Made by a program: the position numbers and the translations under genes
The notes under the pieces: generated by a model
The model's input: only the letters and a program-made list of their open reading frames with translations
Databases searched by the model: none
Told to the model about the DNA's origin: nothing
Shown here: one piece after another, positions 13,210 through 21,952 of the stretch
Layout of the letters: each line of letters starts with the position of its first letter
Position numbering within the stretch: the first letter of the stretch is position 1
Source of the DNA: JAJPXC01 sp964562375
GTDB taxonomy: Bacteria; Bacteroidota; Bacteroidia; Bacteroidales; Muribaculaceae
Length of the DNA: 46,154 bases
Direction of reading: 5' to 3'
Assembly: GCA_964562375.1 (NCBI GenBank)
Contig: CAZLSW010000023.1
Coordinates: 1-46,154 of the forward strand

Positions 13210-15141
13210 TCATATGACAAAACCGACGGAATCGCGCCTTGACGTGGCTGAGGTTGCGAATTCCCGGCGCATGCGCTCGTAATGGCGCAGATCGGCTGCC
13301 GACACCGACGGCGACATGGAGCGTATCACCTCCTCGATTTGCTTTTGGCCGATCTTCACGAAGTCCGAGGCCTTGACGCGTACAGCCTTGGCGAATGACC
13401 GGCGAGCCGATTCCATCACCGCATATGAGATGTCACTGGAGGTGAATCCATCGGTCATATCCACCAGCTTGGACAGATTGATGCGCGATGAATGGGGGCG
13501 CTGTGTCAACTCGTAGCGCAGCAAGTCCTTGCGGGCGTCGGCGTCGGGCAACCCCACGTATACCGTCTTGTCGAGCCGACCTTTGCGAAGTATAGCCTTG
13601 TCGACGCGGTCGATGCGGTTGGTTGTGCCAATCACATAGATGCCTCGTTCGGTGCAGTTGTTGAGCTGTGTCAACAGCTCGGCCACCTCCCCGGCCTGAT
13701 GCTCGTTGTCCGACGAGCGCTCGGGGCATATGGCGTCCATCTCGTCGAACACCAAAAGCACCCCTTTCTTGTTGGCCTTCGCCTTCTTCTCGGCTTTCTC
13801 GAAGAGTTGGGCTATCAGGCTTTGCGTTCCGTGGATGTACACCGAGGCCAGATCGCTGGGAGTGACCATAGTGAAGTCGATACCAAGCTCCTCGGCCAAA
13901 CGGGTGGCTATGTAGGTCTTCCCCGTGCCCGGGGGGCCGTACAACATCAGCGAGGGCACACGGATGCCATACTCCCGTGCCAACTTCAGGTTGTTGACCA
14001 CGTCGATGAAATCGCGACGGAGATCATCCTTAAGTGCGGTCATGCCAGCCACAGCCGCGAATCCCTTGCCCGACTTTTTAGCAATATCCACCTTGATGGC
14101 GGGAGAATGTGATGAACTGAGCTTTGGGCGCTCGCCGCTGAAGTTAAAGGTGGTCTCTTTCCCAGCGCTGATGGTCTCACCCCTCATAGCCGGTTTCGAC
14201 TCAGGCGCGGAATCTGATTTACTGTTATCCAAACAACTGTACTTCTTGGCGAGGCTCATCCCCGACGACTTGAGCGCGGCCGTTGCGAACGCGTCAAACG
14301 AGGGATAACGATTCTCCGGGTTGATGAGCAACGCTTTGCGCAGCACTTCCTCTAGCCCCTGCGACAACTTGCAGCCAGGCTTGGTAGCGCGCATGGCTTT
14401 GTAGGCGTCGTACCGCGGCATCACCTTGGTCAATTTCCAGGGATGACTCCCGCCCGAGAGGAACCACGCCATGAACAAAGCCATGTTGAACTGCATGGAC
14501 GCCGCCGATAAGGGTCGTACCGGCGTTTCCGGTGGCAGAAAATCGGGCCGCAACTGGCTCTTGTCTATCGACGTCGATTCCTCCGAGGGAACAGCAACGT
14601 AATTGAGCCCGCGCAGAATTGCATGCCGCTTACCCTTCTCGTCGGTGTGCACCATCACGGTTTCGGGGTTAATGTTGAGATGGCAAGCCTTCGGCATCGC
14701 GTGATTAATCTCCTTCAGGCCCACCATGACGTCGCAGATGAGACCCCACTTCTCCTTCTTGGAAAGCTTCTCCCCCCGGGCCACGAACTGCTCGAACGTC
14801 TCCATCGCCACATAATCGGTGACGTACCAGTGCAGTATCGAGTTGTCGATATTCGGTAAAACGTCAGGCGTCTCGCGGAAGCGCAGGAACGACCCTGCGT
14901 GAAGCTTCTCGGCCAAGCGAATCTCCGTGTAGGGATCCACCACCGATTTTACCGCCTTGGAGAATTTCGAAGGCGATATAACGGTGACCACAACATGCTG
15001 GTCAGGCTTGCTCTTGAGGCAAGCCAGCCACTCCTCGCGGTAATGCTCAAAATGATCCTCGGGCATACCGTTGGCACACAGCAACTTCTCCAGCTTGTAT
15101 GCCTCCTTCCCTCTCAAAATATCACCCGGTTTAAATAACAT
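13210..15141 (-). CDS. Pseudokinase-AAA+ ATPase fusion
   Basis: 643 aa. Residues ~1-290 have the outline of a Ser/Thr kinase domain, but key residues are gone: the VAIK lysine strand reads VVVTVI, the HRD-N catalytic loop reads HLNINPETV and the DFG position reads LRGLNY. It should therefore be catalytically dead. After a low-complexity linker (~290-355) comes a CDC48/FtsH-class AAA domain: Walker A GPPGTGKT (~400), Walker B LLVFDEMDA (~463), sensor IGTTNR (~503) and arginine finger region ILRKGRLD (~517). A plausible job is a remodelling ATPase directed by the pseudokinase, which could be a sensor for the phosphorylation circuit (inference). It starts 23 bases after the sigma-like gene. Confidence 0.88.
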   Translation of the reverse strand: MLFKPGDILRGKEAYKLEKLLCANGMPEDHFEHYREEWLACLKSKPDQHVVVTVISPSKFSKAVKSVVDPYTEIRLAEKLHAGSFLRFRETPDVLPNIDNSILHWYVTDYVAMETFEQFVARGEKLSKKEKWGLICDVMVGLKEINHAMPKACHLNINPETVMVHTDEKGKRHAILRGLNYVAVPSEESTSIDKSQLRPDFLPPETPVRPLSAASMQFNMALFMAWFLSGGSHPWKLTKVMPRYDAYKAMRATKPGCKLSQGLEEVLRKALLINPENRYPSFDAFATAALKSSGMSLAKKYSCLDNSKSDSAPESKPAMRGETISAGKETTFNFSGERPKLSSSHSPAIKVDIAKKSGKGFAAVAGMTALKDDLRRDFIDVVNNLKLAREYGIRVPSLMLYGPPGTGKTYIATRLAEELGIDFTMVTPSDLASVYIHGTQSLIAQLFEKAEKKAKANKKGVLLVFDEMDAICPERSSDNEHQAGEVAELLTQLNNCTERGIYVIGTTNRIDRVDKAILRKGRLDKTVYVGLPDADARKDLLRYELTQRPHSSRINLSKLVDMTDGFTSSDISYAVMESARRSFAKAVRVKASDFVKIGQKQIEEVIRSMSPSVSAADLRHYERMRREFATSATSRRDSVGFVI

Positions 15142-15164
15142 AGCAATTACAGGTTAAAGATTTC

Positions 15165-16418
15165 TTACTTGATTTTGCGACCGTTGTACCACTCCTCCCA
15201 CCACTGGCGTAGGGCCTTTTGGAAACGCGCACGCAGGCGCGAGTAATGCATATCGATGTAGCCGTTGCTCAAACCCAACTCCTCGGCCAGCTCGAGCGAT
15301 GGGCGTCCGGCTTGACGTTGCGCGAAGATGTAACGGTCGCGCTCGCTCCATGGCATATGCGCCATGACGCTCTCCAGAACCTCGACACAACGGGCCTCGA
15401 TCTCATCGTCACTGGCGTTCACGCCAAACACGTCGGTGTAGTCGCTGCGCATAGTCGTGGAAAGCCATTGGGCCAGACCCGCAGCATAATCGGGGGTTGC
15501 CTTCAAAAGGCGTGGCTGCTTGTCGGAGAGCACGTCGTCGAAGTTGTACTGCGAGCGTAGAATACCGTCACGAAGGCGGCGACAAGCCTCTTTGAATTCC
15601 ACCTGGAATGCCTCAAGGGACAGAGCGGCCTTTATTGCGGCTTCCTCCTGTGAAAGTTTCTCGACATACACCAGATACAGAATCGAACGGTAACGCTTCG
15701 ACTGAACACACTCGTCAATGATGTAAAGCGCCTTGTCGGGATCGGCTTTTTTCATGCCCTTGATGCGGGTGTTGCCCGGCGTGCGCTCCTTGGGCTTGTG
15801 ATTAGTGTAGCCTAGCTTGGTAAGCTGAGCGCTCAACTCATGGCGTCCTATCTCTTCAAGCCAGCTGTAGATTGACCCCTGGTAACCGAAAGTCTTCAAT
15901 GCGGCCCAATTGTCCTTCATCAGATGAAGGTAGAGGAGTTGGCTTAGCTCATAAGGGTCGATACGTTGGCAGTAGGTCTTTTGCATATCGAAGTTGATTT
16001 TCGTGCGGATCAAGTCGATGTTGGGCTCACGAGTACCACTCCCGTAAAAGAAGTGTTGGGCAAACGGCTTGTCATTCGCTTCCAGGCGGTTGATGATATA
16101 ACGCGCCTCATCCTCATTGGCCAATTTCCACATCAATTCGTAGATGTCGTTAAGGCATGACCTGAGCGCTGCGTAATCCGTCAACTCCTTTGCCAAATAA
16201 TTGCTTCTTTTCACCATCGAAGTGACAATCTTGAGATAGTCGGCCTTGCTCAAGTCGTGGTAAAGGCTCTTCTGTGCGCTCTCAAGCTCCAGGAATATGT
16301 AACTTACGAACACCAGCACAAAGCGGTAGAGATTCTCCTGGGTGAACGTCTTTGCAGTGCGGCTTATATCGGCCATCGCGCGGCGAGCGGCACCTTTAGC
16401 GTCAAAAGTCTTTGCCAT
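15165..16418 (-). CDS. Sigma-factor-like transcription regulator
   Basis: 417 aa. The C-terminus (about 350-410) is a sigma-70 region-4-like helix-turn-helix: PWSERDRYIFAQRQAGRPS, then ELAEELGLSNGYIDMHYSRL and a basic tail. A second, weaker region-4-like segment lies near 225-280 (YRSILYLVYVEKLSQEEAA ... RRLRDGIL). The N-terminal ~200 residues are helical and do not show a canonical region 2. It is the first gene of its unit, directly behind three stacked palindromes (16441-16518). It probably controls this region, perhaps including itself. Whether it is a true sigma factor or an anti-sigma/adaptor mimic cannot be told here. Confidence 0.72.
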   Translation of the reverse strand: MAKTFDAKGAARRAMADISRTAKTFTQENLYRFVLVFVSYIFLELESAQKSLYHDLSKADYLKIVTSMVKRSNYLAKELTDYAALRSCLNDIYELMWKLANEDEARYIINRLEANDKPFAQHFFYGSGTREPNIDLIRTKINFDMQKTYCQRIDPYELSQLLYLHLMKDNWAALKTFGYQGSIYSWLEEIGRHELSAQLTKLGYTNHKPKERTPGNTRIKGMKKADPDKALYIIDECVQSKRYRSILYLVYVEKLSQEEAAIKAALSLEAFQVEFKEACRRLRDGILRSQYNFDDVLSDKQPRLLKATPDYAAGLAQWLSTTMRSDYTDVFGVNASDDEIEARCVEVLESVMAHMPWSERDRYIFAQRQAGRPSLELAEELGLSNGYIDMHYSRLRARFQKALRQWWEEWYNGRKIK

Positions 16419-16440
16419 AGCGGTAGGATTTAAAAAGTTA

Positions 16441-16518
16441 AGCCTAATTTTGCGGTTGTTACACCAGCAAAATTAGGCTATCCTTTAAGGATCTGTTATT
16501 TTAGGGCGCTGCCCTAAA
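16441..16518. promoter_or_regulatory. Three stacked palindromes with a -7-like box
   Basis: In 78 bases lie AGCCTAATTTTGC...GCAAAATTAGGCT (16441-16479, 13-bp arms, 13-bp centre), ATCCTT-T-AAGGAT (16480-16492), and TTTAGGGC-GCT-GCCCTAAA (16500-16518, 8-bp arms). The first repeat contains TAATTTTG on both strands; the minus-strand copy (16468-16475) is well placed to drive the sigma-like gene. No TTG element is found upstream; the second palindrome occupies that place. It also separates the 477-aa gene from the next unit and could terminate it. Confidence 0.6.
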
Positions 16519-16572
16519 TTAACATTCCTTCACTATAGGGGGCTTGAGGCCGCTAAAATCAACGGATATCTC

Positions 16573-17991
16573 TCATTCGGCATCACGTTTTTTCTGATTT
16601 TTCTTGCAAGAATTGGCAATCGTCATAAGGTTTTGGGCTATGGTAATACGATCAGGCAAGGTGTAAAGATGCGACTCCGAGCTATGTATGAAGTGAGTGG
16701 GAGGAAACTCGTTGAACTTATTGCATGAGTTAACGATGACAAATCTTATATCGGCTAACGCATCCTTGAATTTAGGGGTACGCTTGGACTTGCCTCCTTT
16801 TTTGGTGGTGCTCACCAACGAAAAGAAGGAATTGTCCCGTTGTTCCCCGTCTTTGGGATATACCGCATCGTAAAGGCTCTTGTACAACGTTTCCTCGTCT
16901 TGCAAGCGGATAGGCTCCACCTTGTCGCCCTTATCCACACGGTCGAGCAGGTATATCAGATACACTATGAATTGAGCCCTTTGCTTGAAATGCACATGCT
17001 CCTTCTTGCTCGCTTTTTCCAGGAACAGAACATATAAACCGTCGGTGTGACGATGGGCGTTGCCTGGAAAAAACTCCGGGTAATCTTTTCGATACCCCAC
17101 TTTGATCCGCAGTTCCGATTGCCGGGCATGATAGGTGGGATCATAATTCTTAATGCTATCTTTTGATCCCTTAGCGGTTTCCTCGAGCACCTTCCACAGA
17201 TATTCGGTAGGCAAATCATCGATAATCCGTTTAACCTCCTCGCCGACCTTTTCCTCGGGATGTATCCTGCTGTATTCAATTACCTTATCGAGCTGAGAGT
17301 AGATCTTATTGCTTTTCTGTATGGACGTGTCGTCGGGCTTGATATTCAACAAGTCCTTAAGTTTTTGGGAAATGCCGCCCAGTAGCGCTCCTACGGTAGC
17401 TCCGGCCGCTGCGCCGATTATTCCACCGCTTGGCAAAGCCCCAAACGCCAGCTTAGGACCTAAGCCAAACCATCGGCTAGCTAACGATTTACGGCGAAAC
17501 TCCTCGCTCCCGAAAGCAGGGCGTAGAGCTTTAATCGTTTCGTCCGGACAGCTATCTAACGCTTTTAGGGCGCCTTCCACCAAGCTGGCCTTGGTGACCC
17601 GCTCGGCGGTGTAGCACATTAACGCCAACGTCTCAAGCAACTTATTCTTTTCGCCCTTTACCAGAAGGAATTGGAAATCATCCTCTGAGGGTCGCTTCAT
17701 CAACATCACAAAATCACATCGGCCGTCGGTAAGGGCTTCCGCGATGGGGTTGTGTCCCGGAATTACCAATGGCTCATCCAGAACAGTGATCCCGTATTGG
17801 TTGATGTATTCCTGCTGATTGAGAGTATCTATTAGTTGCTCACCTACACGCTCGGCCGCAGCCTTCAATTCATCTGAGGCGTGGGAAAGCACATAGATGC
17901 GATTTGGCTCAAGTTGCCACACCGGAGTCTTGCTGTTCATAAACTCGCCTACTGCCGGCTCCGTTATAGGCGAATCGTCAATAATCCTCAT
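16573..17991 (-). CDS. Hypothetical protein with a glycine-zipper segment
   Basis: 472 aa from ATG 17991, which overlaps the preceding stop by four bases (ATGA); a GTG five codons upstream is possible. Residues ~185-210 form a small-residue hydrophobic stretch (GGIIGAAAGATVGALLGG), a glycine-zipper typical of membrane-inserting or oligomerising helices. The N-terminal ~170 residues are alpha/beta with a DFVMLMKR strand; the C-terminal half is helical and basic. No known family. It might be a membrane-acting effector, but that is only inferred from the glycine zipper. Confidence 0.68.
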   Translation of the reverse strand: MRIIDDSPITEPAVGEFMNSKTPVWQLEPNRIYVLSHASDELKAAAERVGEQLIDTLNQQEYINQYGITVLDEPLVIPGHNPIAEALTDGRCDFVMLMKRPSEDDFQFLLVKGEKNKLLETLALMCYTAERVTKASLVEGALKALDSCPDETIKALRPAFGSEEFRRKSLASRWFGLGPKLAFGALPSGGIIGAAAGATVGALLGGISQKLKDLLNIKPDDTSIQKSNKIYSQLDKVIEYSRIHPEEKVGEEVKRIIDDLPTEYLWKVLEETAKGSKDSIKNYDPTYHARQSELRIKVGYRKDYPEFFPGNAHRHTDGLYVLFLEKASKKEHVHFKQRAQFIVYLIYLLDRVDKGDKVEPIRLQDEETLYKSLYDAVYPKDGEQRDNSFFSLVSTTKKGGKSKRTPKFKDALADIRFVIVNSCNKFNEFPPTHFIHSSESHLYTLPDRITIAQNLMTIANSCKKNQKKRDAE

Positions 17992-18674
17992 ACGTTCCAA
18001 AAACACTGTGGAGGAAAATACCTGCGTTGTTGACGCAATATCTCCTGAAGATTTTGCTGGCGGAAAGCCAAGAATTCGTTAATCAGATTCTGGATGGTCA
18101 ATGTTATTCCACGACGATGCATTTCCGGAGCCACATACCTTCCATGGCGTATAAACAATGCGCGAAGCGCTCCCTCAGGATGTTCATCGCTACCGTTCGT
18201 GAGCAACAATCCCAGCGCTACACGCTCAATTGCCGACATATTCCACAGTCCTGCACGGCACCCCATAAAGAAATCAGGGCATAGTTCCGACTCCCATTGG
18301 CCATTCTTCACCCCAGGGAAACGAGTGTTTTGGAGCACCCGATGACCGCACTCATGCGTTATAACAAGAGAGAATGCATCCTTGGAGTCAACTTTCAGGT
18401 CAATGAGCTGATCCATGTTGAAGGCTATGACATCATCATAGTAAGAGCCTCTATCCCAGTTCATGAAACACGTTTGGCCTCCTGGCGTGTTGGTAAGATC
18501 CCGAATCAACCGTGGCATCGGGATGTTGAAGAAATCGCAAGCCGATTTCACAGCATCCCTCACCTCATCGGGCGTGAGACTGAACCTGCGATACCGCTGG
18601 CACAGCCTAACGAAGTCGTCCATCGTGTACCGATTGAACGCCTGCCATGTGGGATCATCAAAACAATTTCCCAT
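17988..18674 (-). CDS. Predicted zinc metallopeptidase (HECGH)
   Basis: 228 aa. The HExxH motif is THECGHR (about residue 106), followed some 25 residues later by ESELCPDFFMGCRAG, which has the E/D..D-FF-G pattern of the third ligand helix in gluzincins that read ELEADxFAG. No signal peptide or TM, so it acts inside the cell. The DUF1232 gene ends 12 bases before it, and it overlaps the glycine-zipper gene by four bases. Its substrate may be a component of the same system, in the manner of ImmA-type regulators (inference). Confidence 0.8.
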   Translation of the reverse strand: MGNCFDDPTWQAFNRYTMDDFVRLCQRYRRFSLTPDEVRDAVKSACDFFNIPMPRLIRDLTNTPGGQTCFMNWDRGSYYDDVIAFNMDQLIDLKVDSKDAFSLVITHECGHRVLQNTRFPGVKNGQWESELCPDFFMGCRAGLWNMSAIERVALGLLLTNGSDEHPEGALRALFIRHGRYVAPEMHRRGITLTIQNLINEFLAFRQQNLQEILRQQRRYFPPQCFWNV

Positions 18675-18686
18675 AACCTTGTTTAA

Positions 18687-19217
18687 TTAATCAACTATTA
18701 CTTCGTTATCACTGAGAGTTGGACGCTTGTCGGGTTCCGGGGATTGTGAAGTGGGGAACACCGGGTGATTTGGATTTACTGGCAAAGTATTGAGGGCGGT
18801 ATCGTAGCTGGGCACTTGTGATTCGTCTACCCAACTACCTGGATTTGTTTTCTCCTCTATCCTATTATGAGTTTCCTCTGGTCCGAACCATTGGTTAATT
18901 AAGGCATCAACCTGATTTTTAATTGCCGGGGTTACTCGTGCTTTAACCCGATTGTAAGCGACAGCCAGGGTTATGCTGTTGTCAAGGAGACCCAAAAGGC
19001 CGAATTTGTCACGAGGCATCAAGTCCTCTGGCAACACTTGATAGGCCAACGCGGCAATAATAATAGTCTTGTCCAGCATGGGGGTATCAGGCGACTTCAA
19101 CACATAAAATAGCTGAAGGGAGAGACGAGTGCCCTCTCGGCCAGCCACTTCCGCATACTTAGTGATATATCTCCAAAGATTTTCGGTATTACCGAACAAT
19201 TTCATTATTTCATCCAT
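18687..19217 (-). CDS. DUF1232 (YkvA-like) protein with disordered tail
   Basis: 176 aa. The DUF1232 core (AALAYQVLPEDLMP ... GLLDNSITLAVAYNRV, residues ~52-90) closely parallels the 7718-8077 protein, including VTPAIKNQVDALINQWFG versus VTPQIKRRVEDTLDRWFP. The last ~60 residues are Pro/Ser/Asn-rich and probably unstructured. It starts 12 bases after the AAA ATPase gene. Two copies, each close to other system parts, suggest a duplicated or two-armed assembly. Confidence 0.82.
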   Translation of the reverse strand: MDEIMKLFGNTENLWRYITKYAEVAGREGTRLSLQLFYVLKSPDTPMLDKTIIIAALAYQVLPEDLMPRDKFGLLGLLDNSITLAVAYNRVKARVTPAIKNQVDALINQWFGPEETHNRIEEKTNPGSWVDESQVPSYDTALNTLPVNPNHPVFPTSQSPEPDKRPTLSDNEVIVD

Positions 19218-19229
19218 AGTAGCCTGTTT

Positions 19230-20297
19230 CTATAGGTTAATGTCCTCGAAGGTGATTAGGCTCAGCTGGTCATTGCTGATATTATCCAAAGCAGCTAGAC
19301 GGTTGGCCTGTTCCTGTACAATCTTCTCAAAGATATTGCGCACAAAGCGCGCATTGCCAAAACGCTTATCGCGCCTGGCCACCGCGCTTTCGATATTGCG
19401 CTTAACCTCTTGGAACGCATCGCGTTTAATTTGATAACGTGCCTTCTTCAGATTACCGAGGAAGATGCTGGAAAGTTCATCTACTGAGTAATCCGAGAAT
19501 TCAATATAGCGATTGAATCGCGAGTGCAAGCCAGGGTTGGAGTCGATGAATCGCTTCATTTCATCAGTATATCCCGCAAGGATTACCACAAGTCTATCCC
19601 GATCGTCCTCCATTCGTTTTAGCAACGTGGCAATAGCCTCCATCCCAAAGTCGTTTTGTTCTCCAACAAGGGTGTACGCCTCATCGATGAAGAGCACACC
19701 ATCCAATGCCTCATCAATCTTGGCATTCGTCTTTGGCGCTGTCTGTCCCACATATTCTCCAACCAGCCCTGCCCTGTCCACCTCAACGAGATGTCCCTTT
19801 TTCAACACACCCAAATTGTGATAAATACCCGCGACCAATCTTGCAACCGTGGTTTTACCTGTGCCAGGGTTACCTGTAAAGACCATATGCTTGTTTACAT
19901 TCGTGACGGGCAAACCCTGCTGGTAGCGCATCGTCTGTATCTTTATAAGATTGCGTAGTGAATCCACGTCCTTTTTAACCCCATCAAGGCCGATTAGAGA
20001 ATTAAGCTCACCCATATAGTCGACATTGGGATCCGCTCCAGTGATGTCTAACGAGTGTGAAGAGTTTTGCTGACAAGTGCAAGATTGAGGCTGAGACTGT
20101 TTCCCAATTACATCTAACACGTCACGTGCCCAAAGGCAATTACTTTGACTGGCGCGTTGTAACAAAGATATTCCACTAGGCATATCCTGTTTAACGAAAC
20201 GTCCTTCACAGAAGATGATGCCCATAGCGGTTTGAGCGAATGCGTCACCATGTTGGGTGGCATAGTCATAGAGCTGATTGATTGCCTCTGGGGTCAT
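19230..20297 (-). CDS. Sel1-repeat + CbbX/SpoVK-type AAA+ ATPase
   Basis: 355 aa. The first ~70 residues look like one or two Sel1/TPR-like repeats (YATQHGDAFAQTAMGIIFCEG, then GISLLQRASQS). From ~85 on it is a CbbX/SpoVK-type AAA domain: Walker A GNPGTGKTT (~143), pore-loop-like GLVGEYVGQT (~180), Walker B GVLFIDEAYTL (~207), sensor VILAGY (~237) and arginine residues in GLHSRFNRYIEF (~257). Such ATPases form hexamers that remodel partner proteins. It follows a 79-base gap that holds a TAnnTTTG box and so may have its own promoter. Confidence 0.88.
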   Translation of the reverse strand: MTPEAINQLYDYATQHGDAFAQTAMGIIFCEGRFVKQDMPSGISLLQRASQSNCLWARDVLDVIGKQSQPQSCTCQQNSSHSLDITGADPNVDYMGELNSLIGLDGVKKDVDSLRNLIKIQTMRYQQGLPVTNVNKHMVFTGNPGTGKTTVARLVAGIYHNLGVLKKGHLVEVDRAGLVGEYVGQTAPKTNAKIDEALDGVLFIDEAYTLVGEQNDFGMEAIATLLKRMEDDRDRLVVILAGYTDEMKRFIDSNPGLHSRFNRYIEFSDYSVDELSSIFLGNLKKARYQIKRDAFQEVKRNIESAVARRDKRFGNARFVRNIFEKIVQEQANRLAALDNISNDQLSLITFEDINL

Positions 20298-20343
20298 AAC
20301 TTGGGTTTATGAGATAGAATAGGCAGGGACCTGCGTTCTTGCA

Positions 20344-20351
20344 CAAAATTA
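20344..20351 (-). promoter_or_regulatory. Possible -7 box before the AAA ATPase gene
   Basis: Minus-strand TAATTTTG in the largest gap (79 bases) between 21.3 and 16.6 kb. An inverted repeat TTACAAA-ATA-TTTGTAA lies just upstream (about 20349-20365), in place of a -33 element. Confidence 0.4.
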
Positions 20352-20376
20352 CAAAATATTTGTAAAAAAATTACGC

Positions 20377-21312
20377 CTAATACGATTCCATTCCAGTTTC
20401 GCCAAGGATTTGCTCTTGGATGGTGTCTAAATTATAATAGGGATCCTTGCAATTCTTATAAGCATTCTTTAGGGAAATTGGGAAGGTCAACATTTCCCGG
20501 ATTGCGTTTACGGGATCGTCGCAACAACGTCTCCTGGCTTGCTCGACATAGCTCTCTAATTGAGGATCATTGTCAGGCTTATCCCGCTTTTTGGCCAAAT
20601 TGAGATACTGGTTGACAAACTTATTTGACAGTTCACCATCCAGTTGTTGGTTGGCCAGCAGGAAAAGATAATCCTTAATAACAAAAGCGTAAGCCACTTG
20701 AACCTCATGGGCTTCGATAGCTTGCACAGCGGTGACGATTGAGGGAGACACCAACTCGAGCTTCTCGCTCGACCATCTTCCTCCGTTGCTACGCTGATTG
20801 TTGAGAATATAGATGATCACGGCCGTCACTATGGCCCAGAACAAAAACCACGAGTTGCGTCCCTGAGATACCACAACAGCAGCCATGAAAACAAAATAGG
20901 GGAGAATAAGCGTCCAAAAAGCATTGCGTGGATTAACGGCCGCTTGGAGCCTTAGACCCACATATAGCAAGATTCCCGCTATAAGATACAAAACCGGAGT
21001 CCAGCCAAGCCCATCATTAGTGATAGCGAAGCAAATGGTAATGCATATTGGCACCACAAACGACATAAACCCGTTAATACACCAGCCGATTATGTCGTCA
21101 TTACGTTCTATGAACTCGGTATTCCTCGCTCCCAAAAATATAAGGACTACAACGCACAACAGCAGGAAACTGAACACAGCTGTACCTGTGATACTATATG
21201 GCAGCCAATACGGTAACAATAAGCACACGATCATCAATGCCGAAGTGCCAGCTATCGCAATACATTTCTTCAGCCATTGGTTGCGTAATATCATGCGCTT
21301 TACCTTACACAT
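20377..21312 (-). CDS. Six-TM membrane protein with cytosolic C-terminal domain
   Basis: 311 aa. About six hydrophobic helices occupy residues 15-172; the remaining ~140 residues are soluble and helical, with EAHEVQVAYAFVIKDYLFLL and an acidic C-terminus. No family recognised and no enzymatic motif. The start overlaps the DA1-like peptidase gene by eight bases, so expression is coupled. It is a candidate membrane anchor or channel for the kinase/phosphatase set. Confidence 0.75.
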   Translation of the reverse strand: MCKVKRMILRNQWLKKCIAIAGTSALMIVCLLLPYWLPYSITGTAVFSFLLLCVVVLIFLGARNTEFIERNDDIIGWCINGFMSFVVPICITICFAITNDGLGWTPVLYLIAGILLYVGLRLQAAVNPRNAFWTLILPYFVFMAAVVVSQGRNSWFLFWAIVTAVIIYILNNQRSNGGRWSSEKLELVSPSIVTAVQAIEAHEVQVAYAFVIKDYLFLLANQQLDGELSNKFVNQYLNLAKKRDKPDNDPQLESYVEQARRRCCDDPVNAIREMLTFPISLKNAYKNCKDPYYNLDTIQEQILGETGMESY

Positions 21313-21952
21313 GCACTTGTAGAGTTTTTTTGCGTGCCTCTCTCAGTATCGGCGCCCAATCAACGCCTCCATTGGCACGTTTGTACAGCTCTTGAAACGA
21401 AAGTCCATATGCGGGGTCGGTGGCACACAACATACCAAGTACCTTTTTGCTTGAATACGCATCCTGGTGTCTTCCAAAGTATTGATAGACAACAAAGGCA
21501 CCAATTTGAGCAAAACCCTCGCACGTGTTTTTGGCAACCGCTGAGTTGTTATAATTCACGAAATCCCATGTCTCGTTCTGCATCTGCCAAGCGTGAAGGT
21601 ATTCGTGGGCTAATGTGGCGTATAAATCTTGCCAGGTAAGGTTGTCGATCACCCGTATATGCTCATCGAATACGTTTGAGGCTATGTGGAATCCTTGAGC
21701 TCCTGGTTGAGTTGCCTGCATTTGATCTGGTGCCAGGTAATCCACATCAATCCAATCGCGCTGAATATCTCTAAAGCCAACGCTTGCCAAAATGTTTAGC
21801 ACTACGCCTTTGACCGCCTGAAGATCCAATTGGGGACCTTGCGCGATATAGCATTTAATAACTGATGTCGATGATATTCCTTGGACAGATAGAGCTTCCA
21901 CGGGGGACTCCCGATGAATAAAACATTTTATGCCTTTTTCTACATATTTCAT
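21305..21952 (-). CDS. DA1-like predicted zinc peptidase
   Basis: 215 aa. The active-site helix is TLAHEYLHAWQ (HExxH, about residue 129), followed ~25 residues later by a CEGFAQIGAF helix whose Glu would be the third ligand; this H-E-x-x-H ... E-G-F/I-A/C-Q spacing is that of the DA1-like zincin clan. No signal peptide. ATG overlaps the kinase stop (ATGA) and the 3' end overlaps the next gene. Position directly after the vWA/PP2C/kinase triad suggests a peptidase output or self-regulating component (inference). Confidence 0.8.
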   Translation of the reverse strand: MKYVEKGIKCFIHRESPVEALSVQGISSTSVIKCYIAQGPQLDLQAVKGVVLNILASVGFRDIQRDWIDVDYLAPDQMQATQPGAQGFHIASNVFDEHIRVIDNLTWQDLYATLAHEYLHAWQMQNETWDFVNYNNSAVAKNTCEGFAQIGAFVVYQYFGRHQDAYSSKKVLGMLCATDPAYGLSFQELYKRANGGVDWAPILREARKKTLQVHV

